Origin: Ailanthus altissimus
Taxonomy: Eukaryota > Streptophyta > Magnoliopsida > Sapindales > Simaroubaceae
Assembly: GCA_946807835.1 (NCBI GenBank)
Contig: OX327696.1
Span: 8,630,501-8,694,500 of the forward strand
Length of the DNA stretch: 64,000 nt
Reading direction: 5' to 3'
The notes under the pieces: generated by a model
Databases searched by the model: none
The model's input: only the letters and a program-made list of their open reading frames with translations
What the model was told of the DNA's origin: nothing
Part shown: positions 35,359-46,930 of the stretch, one piece after another
Layout of the letters: every line of letters starts with the position of its first letter
Position numbering within the stretch: position 1 is the stretch's first letter
Made by a program: the position numbers and the translations under genes

Positions 35359-36482
35359 CTCTCAGCTCTAATTGTGTGCGTGTGTGACAGATTTTGATTA
35401 GTAAGAGCAGTTTCTGAAATGCAGTATATGGGCAGATGATTTTAATATGAAAGCAGTATTTGTAACTCGCAAGTGTCCATTTCTTTTAATTTGTTATTGA
35501 TATGTGCTAGAAAGAATCACCAAATATATATATATATATATGAATAATTTTATATTTCGTTGTAATAAATAATTTTAAATTTATATTATTTTATTATAAA
35601 ATAATTATTTATAATTTAATTTAAAATATAAAATTTAAGATATTATTTAAAAAATATAATATTATTCGATACATATTTTTAATGATCTATTCATACATGC
35701 GTCCGTTGCAATACAATAACTTAGCAATATTATATCATGTGTAAACACCATTATCATACAATGTCTAATAATTATTATTTTTATTTTTTATTACATGTCT
35801 TAGATTTTTTTATATAATTTATATTTTTATTACATTTTCCAATTTATGAGTTATTTTTTAACAAGTTTAAAAACTTAAAACATGTAACAAAAATTTAAGA
35901 TATATTTATGCAATTAAGAAGATCTGAAAAACAAATAAAAATTAGAAAAAAAACAAGAAAAAAAAAAGGAAAAGAAAAAGAAGAGGTGATGACAAAACTC
36001 TGCTGTAAAATAACACAAAGATGGTGAGGTTAAACGTCCAAAAATATAAGTGATTTAAAAGCTGTGCAGGGCCCGTGAAGAGTATGGGTTGATCCAATAA
36101 TTGACGTTGGGAATAGAGAACAAAAGTCGTCGGGAATTTCATAATGGAAACTTTACGATGCTGCCAGTTCTTTTGCTATCGGCATTGCATGTATGCATTA
36201 GAAACTCTATCGTACATCACGTATAGAAGAACGCTAGGTATATACAATTAGCACGCACACATTTTACTAGGGCAAAAATATACGTGTCTTTGAAAGTGTT
36301 TTTAAAGGAAATATTTTAATATTTATTTTGTTTTTATTGTTTTTTCAAGACACAAGATATGGTTAAGGGTAGATATTATCAGGTTCAATTTGATTCAATT
36401 TTGGAAAGATTTGAACCGACTTATAAACCAATTCAAAACTGATTTTCATTCAAAATTGAACTGAATTAATCTGTTTTATTTT
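35359..36482 (-). promoter_or_regulatory. Upstream region of the ZHD gene
   Basis: The leader next to the ATG on the minus strand is purine/GA-rich (GAGCTGAGAGATGGAGAGAG). No convincing TATA box was found within 150 bases (CATATACTG near 35425 is the nearest candidate). A TA microsatellite lies at 35526-35541. About 1.1 kb separates the gene from the Copia C LTR. No other gene is seen here. Confidence 0.4.
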
Positions 36483-36668
36483 TATTATAAATAAATAATA
36501 AAAAGAAAGGACTAAGAATAATTTAAATATTAAAAAATTTCTAAAAAATATTACAATATTTATGAAAGTATTAAAAATGAAAAAATGATAAAAAAATACA
36601 CACATATTTATAAGTGAAGGGGGTAGAATCTATCGAGCTCTACCGCCTCATATCACCGCCTTATAATA
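36483..36668 (-). repeat. 3' LTR of Copia C
   Basis: It aligns with 53641-53828 (AAATAAATAATAAAAAG; CACATATTTATAA; GAAGGGGGT; CGCCTCATAT). Both ends are mutated to TA instead of TG and CA. Confidence 0.8.
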
Positions 36669-36839
36669 CTCTCTTGGATTCCACTACTTATGTTAATTTT
36701 ATATTGTTAAAGAAAAACTTAAGCAAAAATAAAATATAATTTTATAATATACAGTGGTAGTGAACTTATTCAAATATTGCCTGATTAAAACTTTGTCAAT
36801 AAAATTTAGTGAGATAAAACCTAGTCGAAAAAAAAAGAG

Positions 36840-37853
36840 TACAATGCATGTTTGTAACTAAGGTAATTCTTCTTTTAGAAGAATGTGCTTCCCTGGATTA
36901 AGGTTTCACAATGCACATTTGTCAATTTTTTGAGTTGACACATGCCAATCTTATAAACAAATTTATCAAAACGTTAACATTAGCAGAGATTTTAGTGAAC
37001 AGGTCTACAAAATTATCGATGGAGCATATCTGTTTAACATCAATCTTTTTACTTTGCTACAACTCATAAGTGCCAAAGAATTTTAGAGAAATAGCATTGT
37101 CTTCATATGTTATAACTTTGATGTATCTACTTCTAACTTGAGTTATACAAAAAACATTGTCTTCATATGTTATAGTTAGAATCTTTGTTATAGAAGGTAG
37201 GCTGCATGTACTCTGAATGTGATGAATGATAGATCATAACCATCCCTGCTTGCTTGATGTAGTACAAGAATCTCATAATGATTTGAGGAAATGGCAACAA
37301 AGGTTTACTTTATGGATCATCATAAGATTTTTGTATTGTTGTTAGTAAAAACATATCTCATTTGCAATCGTGCTTTATGAGAAGCAAATAAGTTTTCAAC
37401 ATCATTAAGCTTGTTACAAAATATATGTTTGGCCTGGTACATTGAACTAGATATAATAAAGTACCAATTGCATTTAGACATGATACATTTAGATCAAGTA
37501 TTTTCTCATTATCTTTCTTGGGACAAAATGGGTCCTTTTTGAAATCAAGAGATCGAACAACCATAGGGGTACTTAAGGGATGAACTTTATCCATATTGAA
37601 TCTTCTTAGAATATTTTAAGTATAAATAGATTGATGGATAAAGATTTGTTTGATTTGTACTCGATCTATAGGCCAAGTCAACATTTAGTTTTCCCTAAGT
37701 CTTTCATTTCAAATTCTCTTTTTAAGTATTCTGCAATCTTCATGAACTTTTTAAGAGTTCCGATCAGATTCATATCATACACGTATACAGTCACAATGGC
37801 AATCCTATATTTTATTCTTTCTATAAATACATATAGACATATTAAGTTATTAA
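36840..37853 (-). pseudogene. Copia C RT end and RNase H
   Basis: From 37853 downward: IVTVYVYDMNLIGT (the YVDD catalytic motif reads YVYD), KREFEMKDLGKTK, MDKVHPLSTPMVVRSLDFKKD, NAIGTLLYLVQCTRPNI. RNase H traces follow: YEDN...CI, IDVKQICSIDNFVDLFTK. Many stops. The frame continues on the far side of the nested Gypsy element at 49743. Confidence 0.85.
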
Positions 37854-37858
37854 CATAT

Positions 37859-39292
37859 TAATGAACACTTGAAATTACACATTTAATAAGGATGTTACAT
37901 CATTGTTTTGTTTTACTAGTGTCTTTAACCCCTCCTAACTTAAGTATGTTTACAATATTATACCTAATTAACTTTTTACTACTTTGTGATAGGTTCGGTA
38001 AAATAGACACAACTTTCTACCTAAAGATCCAATTAGAGTAATTCTTAATCCTGTGAAGACCTAACTTAATGGAATAACATATTTTATTTCACAAAGCATT
38101 TGAAATTCGAGTGTTTAGAGGATGAAAATAGCCTAGAACAGAAATAATTTGTAGTACAGGCCCAATCTGAACAGTCATCCGTATTTGGCCCATAGTTATA
38201 TAAATACGTATCTAATACATATAAGACAACTCAATTTAAAAAGATAAAAGACTTATTTACAACATTGATATTTTGAGTGGCAACTAATTCGGATCACATC
38301 AATTCTAAATTGGATAATTAAGTTAATGCATTAATAATAATCAATGTAAATTATTTGCCACCTTTCTTGACTTTTATCATCTAAGTAGTTCCTTCTTCAT
38401 TTGTCTCAATTTATCCATATTTTTCTACAAATAAATAGCATATTTATTCCCAAAGAATATAATTAGAGAGCTAAATTTTAATTCAAAACACTTCTCTTTT
38501 ATATTATTTCTTTGTAATATTATTTCTCTTATTTATTATTGTAAAGTCATGTTATATCTTCTTCCATTTCTTTTTCTTTCTCTTTAGTTTTATTATGTCC
38601 AAGTAATTTTTTTTATGCTAAAGTGAAAGGGTGAAACTCTTGGCAAGGTAATAAGATATACTTAACTCTTATTCATGAATTTAATGCTTCATTATTAAGT
38701 TATGCAAATTTATATATAATGTATTTATTTTATTTGTAATATTAATACACTTTTTTCTAAAGTAGTGCCTCTTAATTTATTATAGACAATTTTTATAGTT
38801 GGCACAATCAATTCTTGAAACCATTTACAAGATTTGGCGTATATACTCTTTTGTGTAAAGTGAGAGTCTTGATTTATTGTAGACAAATACAAAGATTGGC
38901 ATAATAAATACTTGAACTCATTTATAAGATTTGATGTATAATAATTGAAAGAAATAAATACTAGTTAATATATAAATGGTGATGAACTTTAATTATTATA
39001 TCTTCCGATTAGAACCTTCTTTATGTAAGAATTCTAAGTGAGTTATAAAAAGAGTTGAATATATTAATATTTCATATGGCAAGAGTGAATCCCCCTAACC
39101 TTAGCTTTTATTTTTATTGGTTAATTGAATTAATATTTACAAATATCTTATACTGCATTAATTGTCTTTAAAGAATTTATATTTTGTAATTTTAATTCCA
39201 CTTCTTTGTAGATCGACCCCGTTCTCACCGGGTTATTTATTATTTCGACAATCCTGCACTTAAGAATAAACTTCTATATTCTGGACGTGTCA
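37859..39292 (+). repeat. 5' LTR of Gypsy element 2
   Basis: From TAATGAACAC (TG changed to TA) to GGACGTGTCA. TATA box at 38197-38206. It ends just before the primer-binding site. Confidence 0.92.
38197..38206 (+). promoter_or_regulatory. TATA box of the Gypsy element 2 LTR
   Basis: TATATAAATA. The other LTR has the same sequence at 48641-48650. Confidence 0.6.
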
Positions 39293-39297
39293 AATTT

Positions 39298-39317
39298 TTA
39301 GCGCCGTTGCCGAGGAA
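39298..39317 (+). other. Primer-binding site, tRNA-Asp type
   Basis: TTAGCGCCGTTGCCGAGGAA, beginning 5 bases after the LTR. It is close to the site at 15796 and to the Athila/Tat consensus. Confidence 0.88.
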
Positions 39318-39709
39318 GTGAAATTAATATTTTTTATTGTTGTTTATTTGTTTATTTTATTTTTATAAAAGGCTAAGCCTCCTAACTTATTTTACTTTAT
39401 TTATTATTTGCTTATTTTTCATGAAAGGCTAAGCCTCATACTCTTTATTTGTTAACTTTTTATTATATAATCTAACTTCTAATTATTTATTTTTATTTTA
39501 GTTTTGTCTATTTTATTTACCTGTGTTTAATATTTTATTTTTTTCTCTTATTTGTATTATTTATTGTTATTGTATTTTATTTTATTTCTTTATATGAGCA
39601 GTTAGTTTCAAGATCCTAATTCTTATCGTTTGGTGAAAGGTAATTTCGAAACTTCCTTTAATAATTTGTTGGATTCTCATTCATCTTCCAATTCTTCACC
39701 AATTAACAC

Positions 39710-40836
39710 CATGTCCGAAAATTAAATTGAGGGACTCATAGACTCATGGTCAATCAGTCCCAACATAATGACTATAACCGACCTAGGACACTTAGAGACT
39801 ACGTGAACCCTACACGAACCGGTGCACCATCTTACTTAATTTTACCTTCGATTACAACACATTTTAATTTTAAGGCACGCATTATCCAACTTTTCATGGC
39901 TTAAATGCAGAGAACCTTTATCTACATCTAAGAGAATTTGAAGAAGTGTGTAACATGTATAATGACCAAAATTATAGCATGAACATAATTTGACTTAAGC
40001 TTTTCCCTTTTTCTTTAAAAGATAAAGCTAAAACATGGCTAAAAAACCTTAGGCCATGATCCATTTTTTTATGGGATGAGATGCAACAACAATTTTTGAA
40101 AAAAAAAAATCCCTTCCTATAGAACACATACTTTCAAAAGACAAATTACCACGTTTGCCTAAAAATCAGGAGAGACCATTTACCAATGTTGAAAAAGGTA
40201 TAAAGAATTACTTAATACATATCCCCATCATAGATTTTTCTTTAAAAGATAAAGCTAAAATATGACTATAAAACCTTAGGCCAAGATCCATTTTTTTATG
40301 GGATTAAATGCAACAATAATTCCAGAAAAAAAAAATTCTTCCTATAGAATAAATTCTTTCAAAAGATAAATTACTACTTTTGCCCAAAAACCAGGAGAAA
40401 CCCTTTACCAATGTTGGGAAAGGTATAAAGAATTACTTAATACTTATCCCCATCATGGCTTTGAAACATGGAGATTTGTCTTAAATTTCTATGAGGGCTT
40501 AACACCCCAAGTTAAGCAAATGGTAGAAATGATGTGTAATGAAACATTTGAGGACAAAGACCTAAAAGAGGCAATAAACTATCTAGACTTACTGGTAGAA
40601 AATGCTCAAAATTGGGATACTGTTGGTACCTATGAGGCACCTAGCAAAAATCAAATCACTATATCTAATTGGGGTATTTATCATCTTAGGGAAGACCATA
40701 ACCTTCAAGCCAAATTAGCATCCCTAGCTAAAAAAGTCAAAACCTTAGAAATGAAAAGGCGTGATCAAATAAAATATGTTTAAAAAATTGTATGTCACAT
40801 TTGTGAAACCTATAATCACTTTACCAATGATTGTCC
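39710..40836 (+). pseudogene. Gag of Gypsy element 2 with an internal tandem duplication
   Basis: The start of the frame is near 39710 (MSEN, quickly followed by a stop). RTLRDYVNPTRTGAPSYLILP is an Athila/Tat-type Gag N-terminus. The middle is broken by a 227-base tandem duplication. The C-terminal part is clean from 40520 (MVEMMCNETFEDKDLKEAIN, NWDTVGTYEAPSKN, NLQAKLASLAKKVKTLEMK) and ends in an intact knuckle CHICETYNHFTNDC (40793-40834). Confidence 0.88.
40006..40459 (+). repeat. 227-base tandem duplication inside gag
   Basis: TTCTTTAAAAGATAAAGC occurs at 40011 and again at 40238. The rest of the unit (CCTTAGGCCA, ATCCATTTTTTTATGGGAT, GGTATAAAGAATTACTTAAT) repeats in order. The period of 227 is not a multiple of three, so it shifts the frame. 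Confidence 0.88.
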
Positions 40837-41589
40837 AACTTTACCTGTAATTAGGGAATGTCTCTATGAACAAGCCAATATTCTAAATATGTTCAAGCGG
40901 TCCACAATAACCCATATTTACAAAACTATAATCCTGGATGGAGAAATCACCTGAATTTTAGTTTGAGGAATGACACTCAAGTATAACCTTCACAACCACC
41001 TTTCCAACCATACCAAAATTTTCAAAGCCATCAAGGTTATACACCATATGTCCCACCTCTTAAGAAAAATATTGAAGACACTTTGCATGCATTCATTGAA
41101 AAGCAAAAGTCTATTAATTCTTAAAATGTTCGAACACTTACTGATTTTAAAGATACTCTTGCTAAATTTACATCTGCACTTAACATTCATGAGAAAGGAA
41201 AATTACCTTCTCAACCACAAACAAACCCTAAAGGATAACATAACGCAAATGCATGTAGTTCAGGAAGCCAACACATGGATCAAGTTAAAGCGGTTATTAC
41301 TTTTTAGAATGGTAAAATTGTTAAAAAGATATTCATGAACCTCATGAGAACGATGAATCAATCTCTAAGGGTAAGAAAAGTATTGAACCTATACATAATA
41401 AAGAAAACACCAAACCCTCACCTCCACCCCCATTTCCTCATACATTACATAATACTAAGAAGATGAATTACAATCCTGAAATTTTTGAAATCTTTAAACA
41501 GGTAAAAGTTAATATTCTTTTATTGGATGCTATTAAATAGGTTCCCTCTTATGCAAAATATTTGAAGGATTTATGCACAATAAAAAAAA

Positions 41590-42096
41590 TTGAATGTGAA
41601 AACGAAAACACTTTTAACTGAACAAGTAAGTACTATTCTTCAGAACAATAATACTTTGAAATATAAAGATCTTGGTTGTCCTACAATTTCATATATTATT
41701 GAAAGTCATAAAATTGAACAAGCCTTACTTGATCTTGGTGCTAGTGTGAATTTATTGCCGTATTCAGTTTATCAGCAGTTCAATCTCAGTGAGTTAAAAT
41801 CAACTTTTGTAATTCTTTTACTTATTGATAGATCAACAAAAGTACCAAGAGGGAAAGTGGAAGATGTTTTAGTTCAAGTTGATAAATTCATATATCATGT
41901 AAATTTTATTGTCTTGGACACAGAACCTGTTAAAAGATGTAATCCGATACCTGTTATTTTGGGCCATCCATTTTTAGCAACTTTTAACGCTTTGATTAAT
42001 TGCGGGAATGGAGTAATGAAGCTTTCATTTGGAGACTTGACACTTAAACTCAATGTTTTCAATATGTGTAAGCAACTACATGAGGGGGGAGGATGA
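41590..42096 (+). pseudogene. Protease of Gypsy element 2
   Basis: LDLGASVNLLPYSVYQQFNL carries the retropepsin motif with D-L-G in place of D-S/T-G, as is common in this group. VPRGKVEDVLVQVDKFIY and PVILGHPFLAT follow. The segment is open for 168 residues but cut off from gag and RT by stops and shifts. Confidence 0.85.
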
Positions 42097-42479
42097 AAGT
42101 GAAGAAGCCGACATGATTGAAACGATTGTAGAGGATCATATTCAAAAAGGGAGTTCTACCGATCCCTTAGAAGTGTGTTTAATAAATTCATTTGAGTCAA
42201 ATATACAATTAAATCCTGAAATCTCTGACATATGTTATTTACTTGACTGTGCATAGGTGATTGAAAATAAAGGATGGAAACCAAAGTTTAAATAATTAGG
42301 AGAAAATAAGGATAAACAGAACGAAATTTCAAAGTTTGAGTTAAAACCTCTACCTGAAGGACTGAAATATACATTTCTTAGAGAGAAACAAACTTACCCA
42401 ATAGTAATCTCTTCTACACTTACAAGCGAAAAAAAAGGTAAGTTGATTGAATTATTAAAAATGTAATTGGGTGGACTTT

Positions 42480-45222
42480 AAAAGACATAAACGACATTAA
42501 TCTTTTGATTTACACACATAGAATACACCTAGAGGATAATGCCAAAACTTTTCAACAACCTCAAAAGAGATTAAATCCACATATAAAAGAGGTAGTGAGA
42601 GCTGAAGTTCTCAAATTACTTGAAGTAGGAATCATCTACCCATCTCAGATAGTAAGTGGGTAAGTCATACTCAGGTAGTACTAAAAAATTAAGAATCACA
42701 ACCATTGAAAATGACAAAGGTAAGTTAATACCAATTCGAGTCTCATCTAGTTGGAGGATGTGTATAAATTATAAGAAGTTGAACTCAGCCACTAGAAAAG
42801 ACCATTTCTATTACCATTCCTTAATTAAATTGTAGAAAGAGTAGTAGGACATCCCTACTATTGCTTTCAAGGTGATTATCTGGCTATTATCAAATTCTTA
42901 TAGCACTAGAGGACCAATAAAAGATTACATTCACATGCCCTTTTGGAACCTTTGCTTTTAAAAACTGCCCTTTGGACTTTGTAATGCCCCAACAATATTT
43001 TAGACATGTATGTTAAGCATTTTTAGTGACATGGTTGGGCATTATTTAGAATTTTTTATTGATAATTTAACTGTATTTGGAAATTATTTTGATAATTGTC
43101 TTGAAAACTTAGAAAATGTCTTAAAAGGATGTGAAGAAAAGAGTCTTGTGTTGAATTGGGAAAAATTTCATTACATGGTTACTTATGGAATTATTTTAGG
43201 ACATGTAGTGTCTTTTAAAGGAACTGAAGTGGATAAGGCAAAAGTGGAACTCATTACACATTTGCCTCCACAAAAAACAGTCAGAGAAGTTCGATCCTTT
43301 TTAGGACATACTGGATTCTATAAGAGGTTCATAAAAAATTTTATTGCTATATTTAAACCTCTTTATAACCTCTTAGAAAAAGATATATCATTTGAGTGGA
43401 CTCAAGAGTGTCAAAATTTATTTGAAAAATTAATTAACCTCTTAACATCTGCTCTTATCATACAATCTCCTGACTGGTCTTTACCTTTTGAGCTTATATG
43501 TGATGCTAGTGACTACGTTGTTGGTGCTGTATTGGGACAAAGAAAGGAAGGTAAATCCTATGTAATTTATTATGCAAGTAGAACTTTAAACAGTGCACAA
43601 ATGAATTACACAACAACTGAAAAAGAACTACTTGTAGTAATATTTGCATAAGACAAATTTCTTTCTTACTTAATTGGTTCTTCAACTGTTGTATTTACTG
43701 ACCATACTGCTATAAGGTACTTAATGTCAAAACAAGATGCAAAATCAAAACTGATTTGATGGATTCTATTGCTTCAAGAATTTAATATCACTATCAAGAA
43801 TAAGAATTGAGCTGAGAATATTGTTGTAGATTACTTATCAAGACTCGCACTAGATTCATCAATAGAAATAACACTAGATAATGATTGTTTTCCAAATGAA
43901 TTTTAATTTTCTATTGTTACAATGCATTGGTATGCTAATATTGTTAATTTTCTTGTAACAGGAGAAATGTCACCTTAATGGAACGTACAAGATACAAGAA
44001 AATTTTTTAAATGAGGTAATAAGTTTTATTGGGATGATCCTTATCTCTTTAAATATTGTTGTGATCAAATATTTCAAAGATGTATACCCGACAATGAGGT
44101 AAGTAAAGTTATTGAATTTTGTCATTTTGAAGCATGTGGGGGACATTTCTCATCAAAGAAAACAGCTGGGAAAATCTTACAGTGTAGATTTTATTGGCCC
44201 ACTTTATTTAAAGATACACATGCATTTTGTATAACATGTGAAAATTGTCAAAAGTTAGGATCAATTTCAAAACGAAACATGATGCCTTTGAACCCCATTC
44301 TTATTATTGAAATCTTTGATTGTTAGGGGATAGATTTCATGGGACCATTTTCACTATCATTTGGATTTATGTATATCTTAGTCGCAGTAGATTATGTCTC
44401 AAAATGGATTGATGCTATTTCATGTCAAAATAATGACTATAAAACAGTCATGAAATGTTTAAAAGAATTATTCTTAAGTCGATTTGGAATCCCCTGAGCC
44501 ATTATAACTGATGGGGGTAAGCATTTTTGTAATAGCCCATTTGAAACATTAATTAAAAAATATGTTATTACTCATAAAGTTTCCACCCCTTATCATCCTC
44601 AGATAAGTGGACAAGTTGAATTAAAAAATAGGGAGATAAAACAAATTTTAAAAAAAACTGTAAACCCAAATCACAAATATTGGTCTTTAAGACTTAATGA
44701 TGCACTGTAGGCTTATAGAATTGCTTTTAAAACTTCATTGGGTATATCTCATTATAGGATAGTTTATGAAAAACTTTGTCACTTACCTATAGAACTTGAG
44801 CATAATGCCTACTGGGCCATTAAAACTTTCAATGCAAATCTTGATTTTATTGGACAGATACATAAATTACAAATAAATAAACTTGAAGAATTAAGAAATG
44901 ATGCATATGAGAATTTAAAAATTCATAAAGCTAAAATCAAAGCTTTTCATGATCAAAAACTTCAACGAAAAACATTTGATACTGGTCAGAAGGCTTTACT
45001 TTATAATTCTCGACTTCACATATTCCTTGAAAAAATAAGATTAAGATAGAGTGGCCCTTTATTGTGAAACATGTGTACCCTTATAGAATAATTGATATTG
45101 CAAATCCTAGAAATGAGAATGTGTTTAAGGTAAATGGGCAAAGACTCAAGCCATTTATAGAAAATCAAGATTTTCATGAAGAATTTGTGTCCCTGTCTGA
45201 CCCTTGTTACAAGACCAATTAA
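42480..45222 (+). pseudogene. RT, RNase H and integrase of Gypsy element 2
   Basis: RT starts with HRIHLEDNAKTFQQPQKRLNP and VVRAEVLKLLEVGIIYP (42510-42650). The catalytic YMDD-type motif near 43050 reads FIDNLTVFG, with the second Asp changed to Asn. The thumb and RNase H run to 43651 (EVRSFLGHTGFYKRFIKNF, ICDASDYVVGAVLGQRK). Integrase has the zinc-binding-type HFEACGGHFSSKKTAGKIL zone (about 44120), GIDFMGPF (44330), ITDGGKHF (44510), [19 protein letters not shown] (44600) and ends FKVNGQRLKPFIENQ before the stop at 45220. Stops are scattered; the integrase acidic residues are still visible. Confidence 0.92.
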
Positions 45223-45274
45223 TCTTTGATTTACATATTTACATATTTACATATTTATATATATATTTATTCTT

Positions 45275-45302
45275 CTTCTAACTTTATTTTTTTTACTTGC
45301 AG
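45275..45302 (+). promoter_or_regulatory. Candidate branch point and splice acceptor after pol
   Basis: TTCTAAC (branch-type) is followed by TTTATTTTTTTTACTTGCAG, a textbook plant polypyrimidine tract and AG, ending at 45302, 80 bases after the pol stop. It would allow a spliced RNA to express the downstream frames. I did not identify a donor. Confidence 0.45.
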
Positions 45303-45442
45303 GTTAATTTAGTATTTTTGTTAAAGTTTTATTTTGCACCCCGGTTAAGTGGCGGATAACGGTACCCCATGACATTTCAAGTCGATTTTATTAGTTTTCT
45401 ATAATTACTGATACCTTCTCTTCGTCCCTCTTTCTAAAAAAA

Positions 45443-46161
45443 ATGGATGACATTCTAAAGAATTTGAAAATGTGTTTTCCCTCATTGCCTCAAAATTCCT
45501 TAAAGAAAATTTACCAAAAAAGATGTGAAAGATTAAGGTTATTAATGATATTGAATATATTTATTAATTTACATTGGTTAATTGAAGCCAAAGTTCAATT
45601 GATAGGTGAATTTTCAGACTCATTAATTTCTTACATGTCTCGCTTAGGTAAAAGCTCTTTTGAAAAAAATGAAGAGCAAAATGATTAAGTGTTTGTTACA
45701 AGTGTGCACGTATAACTTACAACACATGTTGCCGCACTTTAGGAATGGTGTCTATAAATTGCGAAAATAAAATTAGGTTAATTAAGAATAACTTGAGTAA
45801 GGATTTTTTAGATGATATCTTATCGACTCTTGAGACGTATCCTAGTGGATATGTGCATATTGCAATTCGTGAATTATAAGACATATTCCTAAAAGAACAT
45901 AAGCGGTACAGTCTCAGGAATTTGACTTTAAAAGACCCTATTTATCAATTTATAAGAAAATTAGATGGGAAGCCTATTCCCGACCTATAAAGGGCGTTTA
46001 AGCCGTTATTGAACATAAAACAAGAGGAAGATGTGAGCCACAATCACAACTACTTGTACATATTTACTATAGCTGTTGTTTTTAAATATTTTATTTCAAA
46101 CTCAAACATCTTTTCTAACAACCAACCACCCATAGTTAATTTTAAAACTTTTGTATTTTAA
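45443..46161 (+). pseudogene. Unknown ORF between pol and the LOG-like gene
   Basis: Not recognised. A first open part (45443-45688) begins MDDILKNLKMCFPSLPQNSL and is rich in Leu, Lys and Arg. After a frameshift near 45690 a second part reads KCARITYNTCCRTLGMVSIN, FLDDILSTLETYPSGYVHIA, LRNLTLKDPIYQFIRKLDG and RAFKPLLNIKQEED. It ends with a hydrophobic stretch (YLYIFTIAVVFKYFI) and a stop at 46159. Two internal TAA stops are present. The codon pattern and partial openness suggest a real former protein of about 230 residues. Its place corresponds to the env-like ORF of Athila elements, and the hydrophobic tail could be a membrane segment. Both are inferences. Confidence 0.6.
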
Positions 46162-46204
46162 GCCAACAACCCATGTGACTTAACTTTACAACACCTTTTG
46201 GCTC

Positions 46205-46213
46205 TATAAATAC
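46205..46213 (+). promoter_or_regulatory. TATA box upstream of the LOG-like frame
   Basis: CTCTATAAATACATTG lies 52-60 bases before the LOG frame, with a pyrimidine/adenine leader (TTATTTCTACATCC) in between. It is a good plant TATA context inside the retrotransposon and far from the LTR promoter. Confidence 0.55.
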
Positions 46214-46264
46214 ATTGCATTATTTCTACATCCTTATACAAACTTAAATCATTCAAGAGAGAGG

Positions 46265-46930
46265 GTGAGTATAATAATAGAAAGAACATCAACTTGTAAA
46301 TTCACAAAAATTTGTGTCTTTTGTAGATCCAGCCATGGAAAAACTAGAGAGTTTGTAGGAGTAGTAGAAATCCTTGGTAAGGTATTAGCTAAGCGAAAAA
46401 TTTATTTAGTATATAGAGGAGGTAGTCTTGGATTAATGGGATGTGTAGCTACAGCTGTACAAAATAAAGGCAGTCGAGTTTTAGGTATCATACCAAAAGC
46501 TCTAGCTGTTGAAAACATTGTAGAAAAAATAATTGGAGATAAGTTACAAGTGTCATCAATGCATGAACGAATATCTTTTATGCTTCGGAATGCTGATGCC
46601 TTCATAGCTCTATTTGGAGGTTTCAGAACTTTGGAAAAAAAATTTCAAATTGTCTCATGGGCACAGTTGCAAATCCACCAAAAACCCATTGGTTTGTTAA
46701 ATGTTGATTATTTTTATAATTGGTTGTTATCTTTTCTTGACTATGTGGTAGAAAAATAATTCATCTCATCTGCAGCATAACAAATCCTCATTTCTACTTC
46801 AACTGTTGATCAATTACTCGATAAACTACAAGTTTTTACACCTCTATCTGATCCAACAATGAGTCAGATAGATTGGTATACTGATGACAGTGAAAAGAAA
46901 CACAAGATAGATTTAACGCTTCGTCTGTAG
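46265..46930 (+). pseudogene. LOG-like cytokinin riboside 5'-monophosphate phosphoribohydrolase, captured and decayed
   Basis: One frame of 221 codons plus a stop (46928) matches the LOG family, whose plant members are about 210-230 residues. LOG enzymes remove ribose 5'-phosphate from cytokinin nucleotides and release the active hormone. Motifs in order: KICVFCRSSHGK (15-26), LVYRGGSLGLMG (48-59), VLGIIPK (72-78), MHER (99-102), DAFIALFGGFRTLEK (111-125), WAQLQIHQKPIGLLNVD (132-148). After TAA stops at 46757 and 46778 the C-terminus continues (ILISTSTVDQLLDKLQ). The PGGxGTxxE signature is broken at four positions, and Gly 21 and 51 are Arg, so it is very likely inactive. The first codon is GTG; the next ATG is inside the domain. 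It has no introns, although plant LOG genes usually have several. It lies between pol and the 3' polypurine tract. Confidence 0.9.

Noticed and set aside
46402..46605. 67-residue minus-strand frame over the LOG-like gene
   Set aside because: Antisense shadow of the LOG frame.
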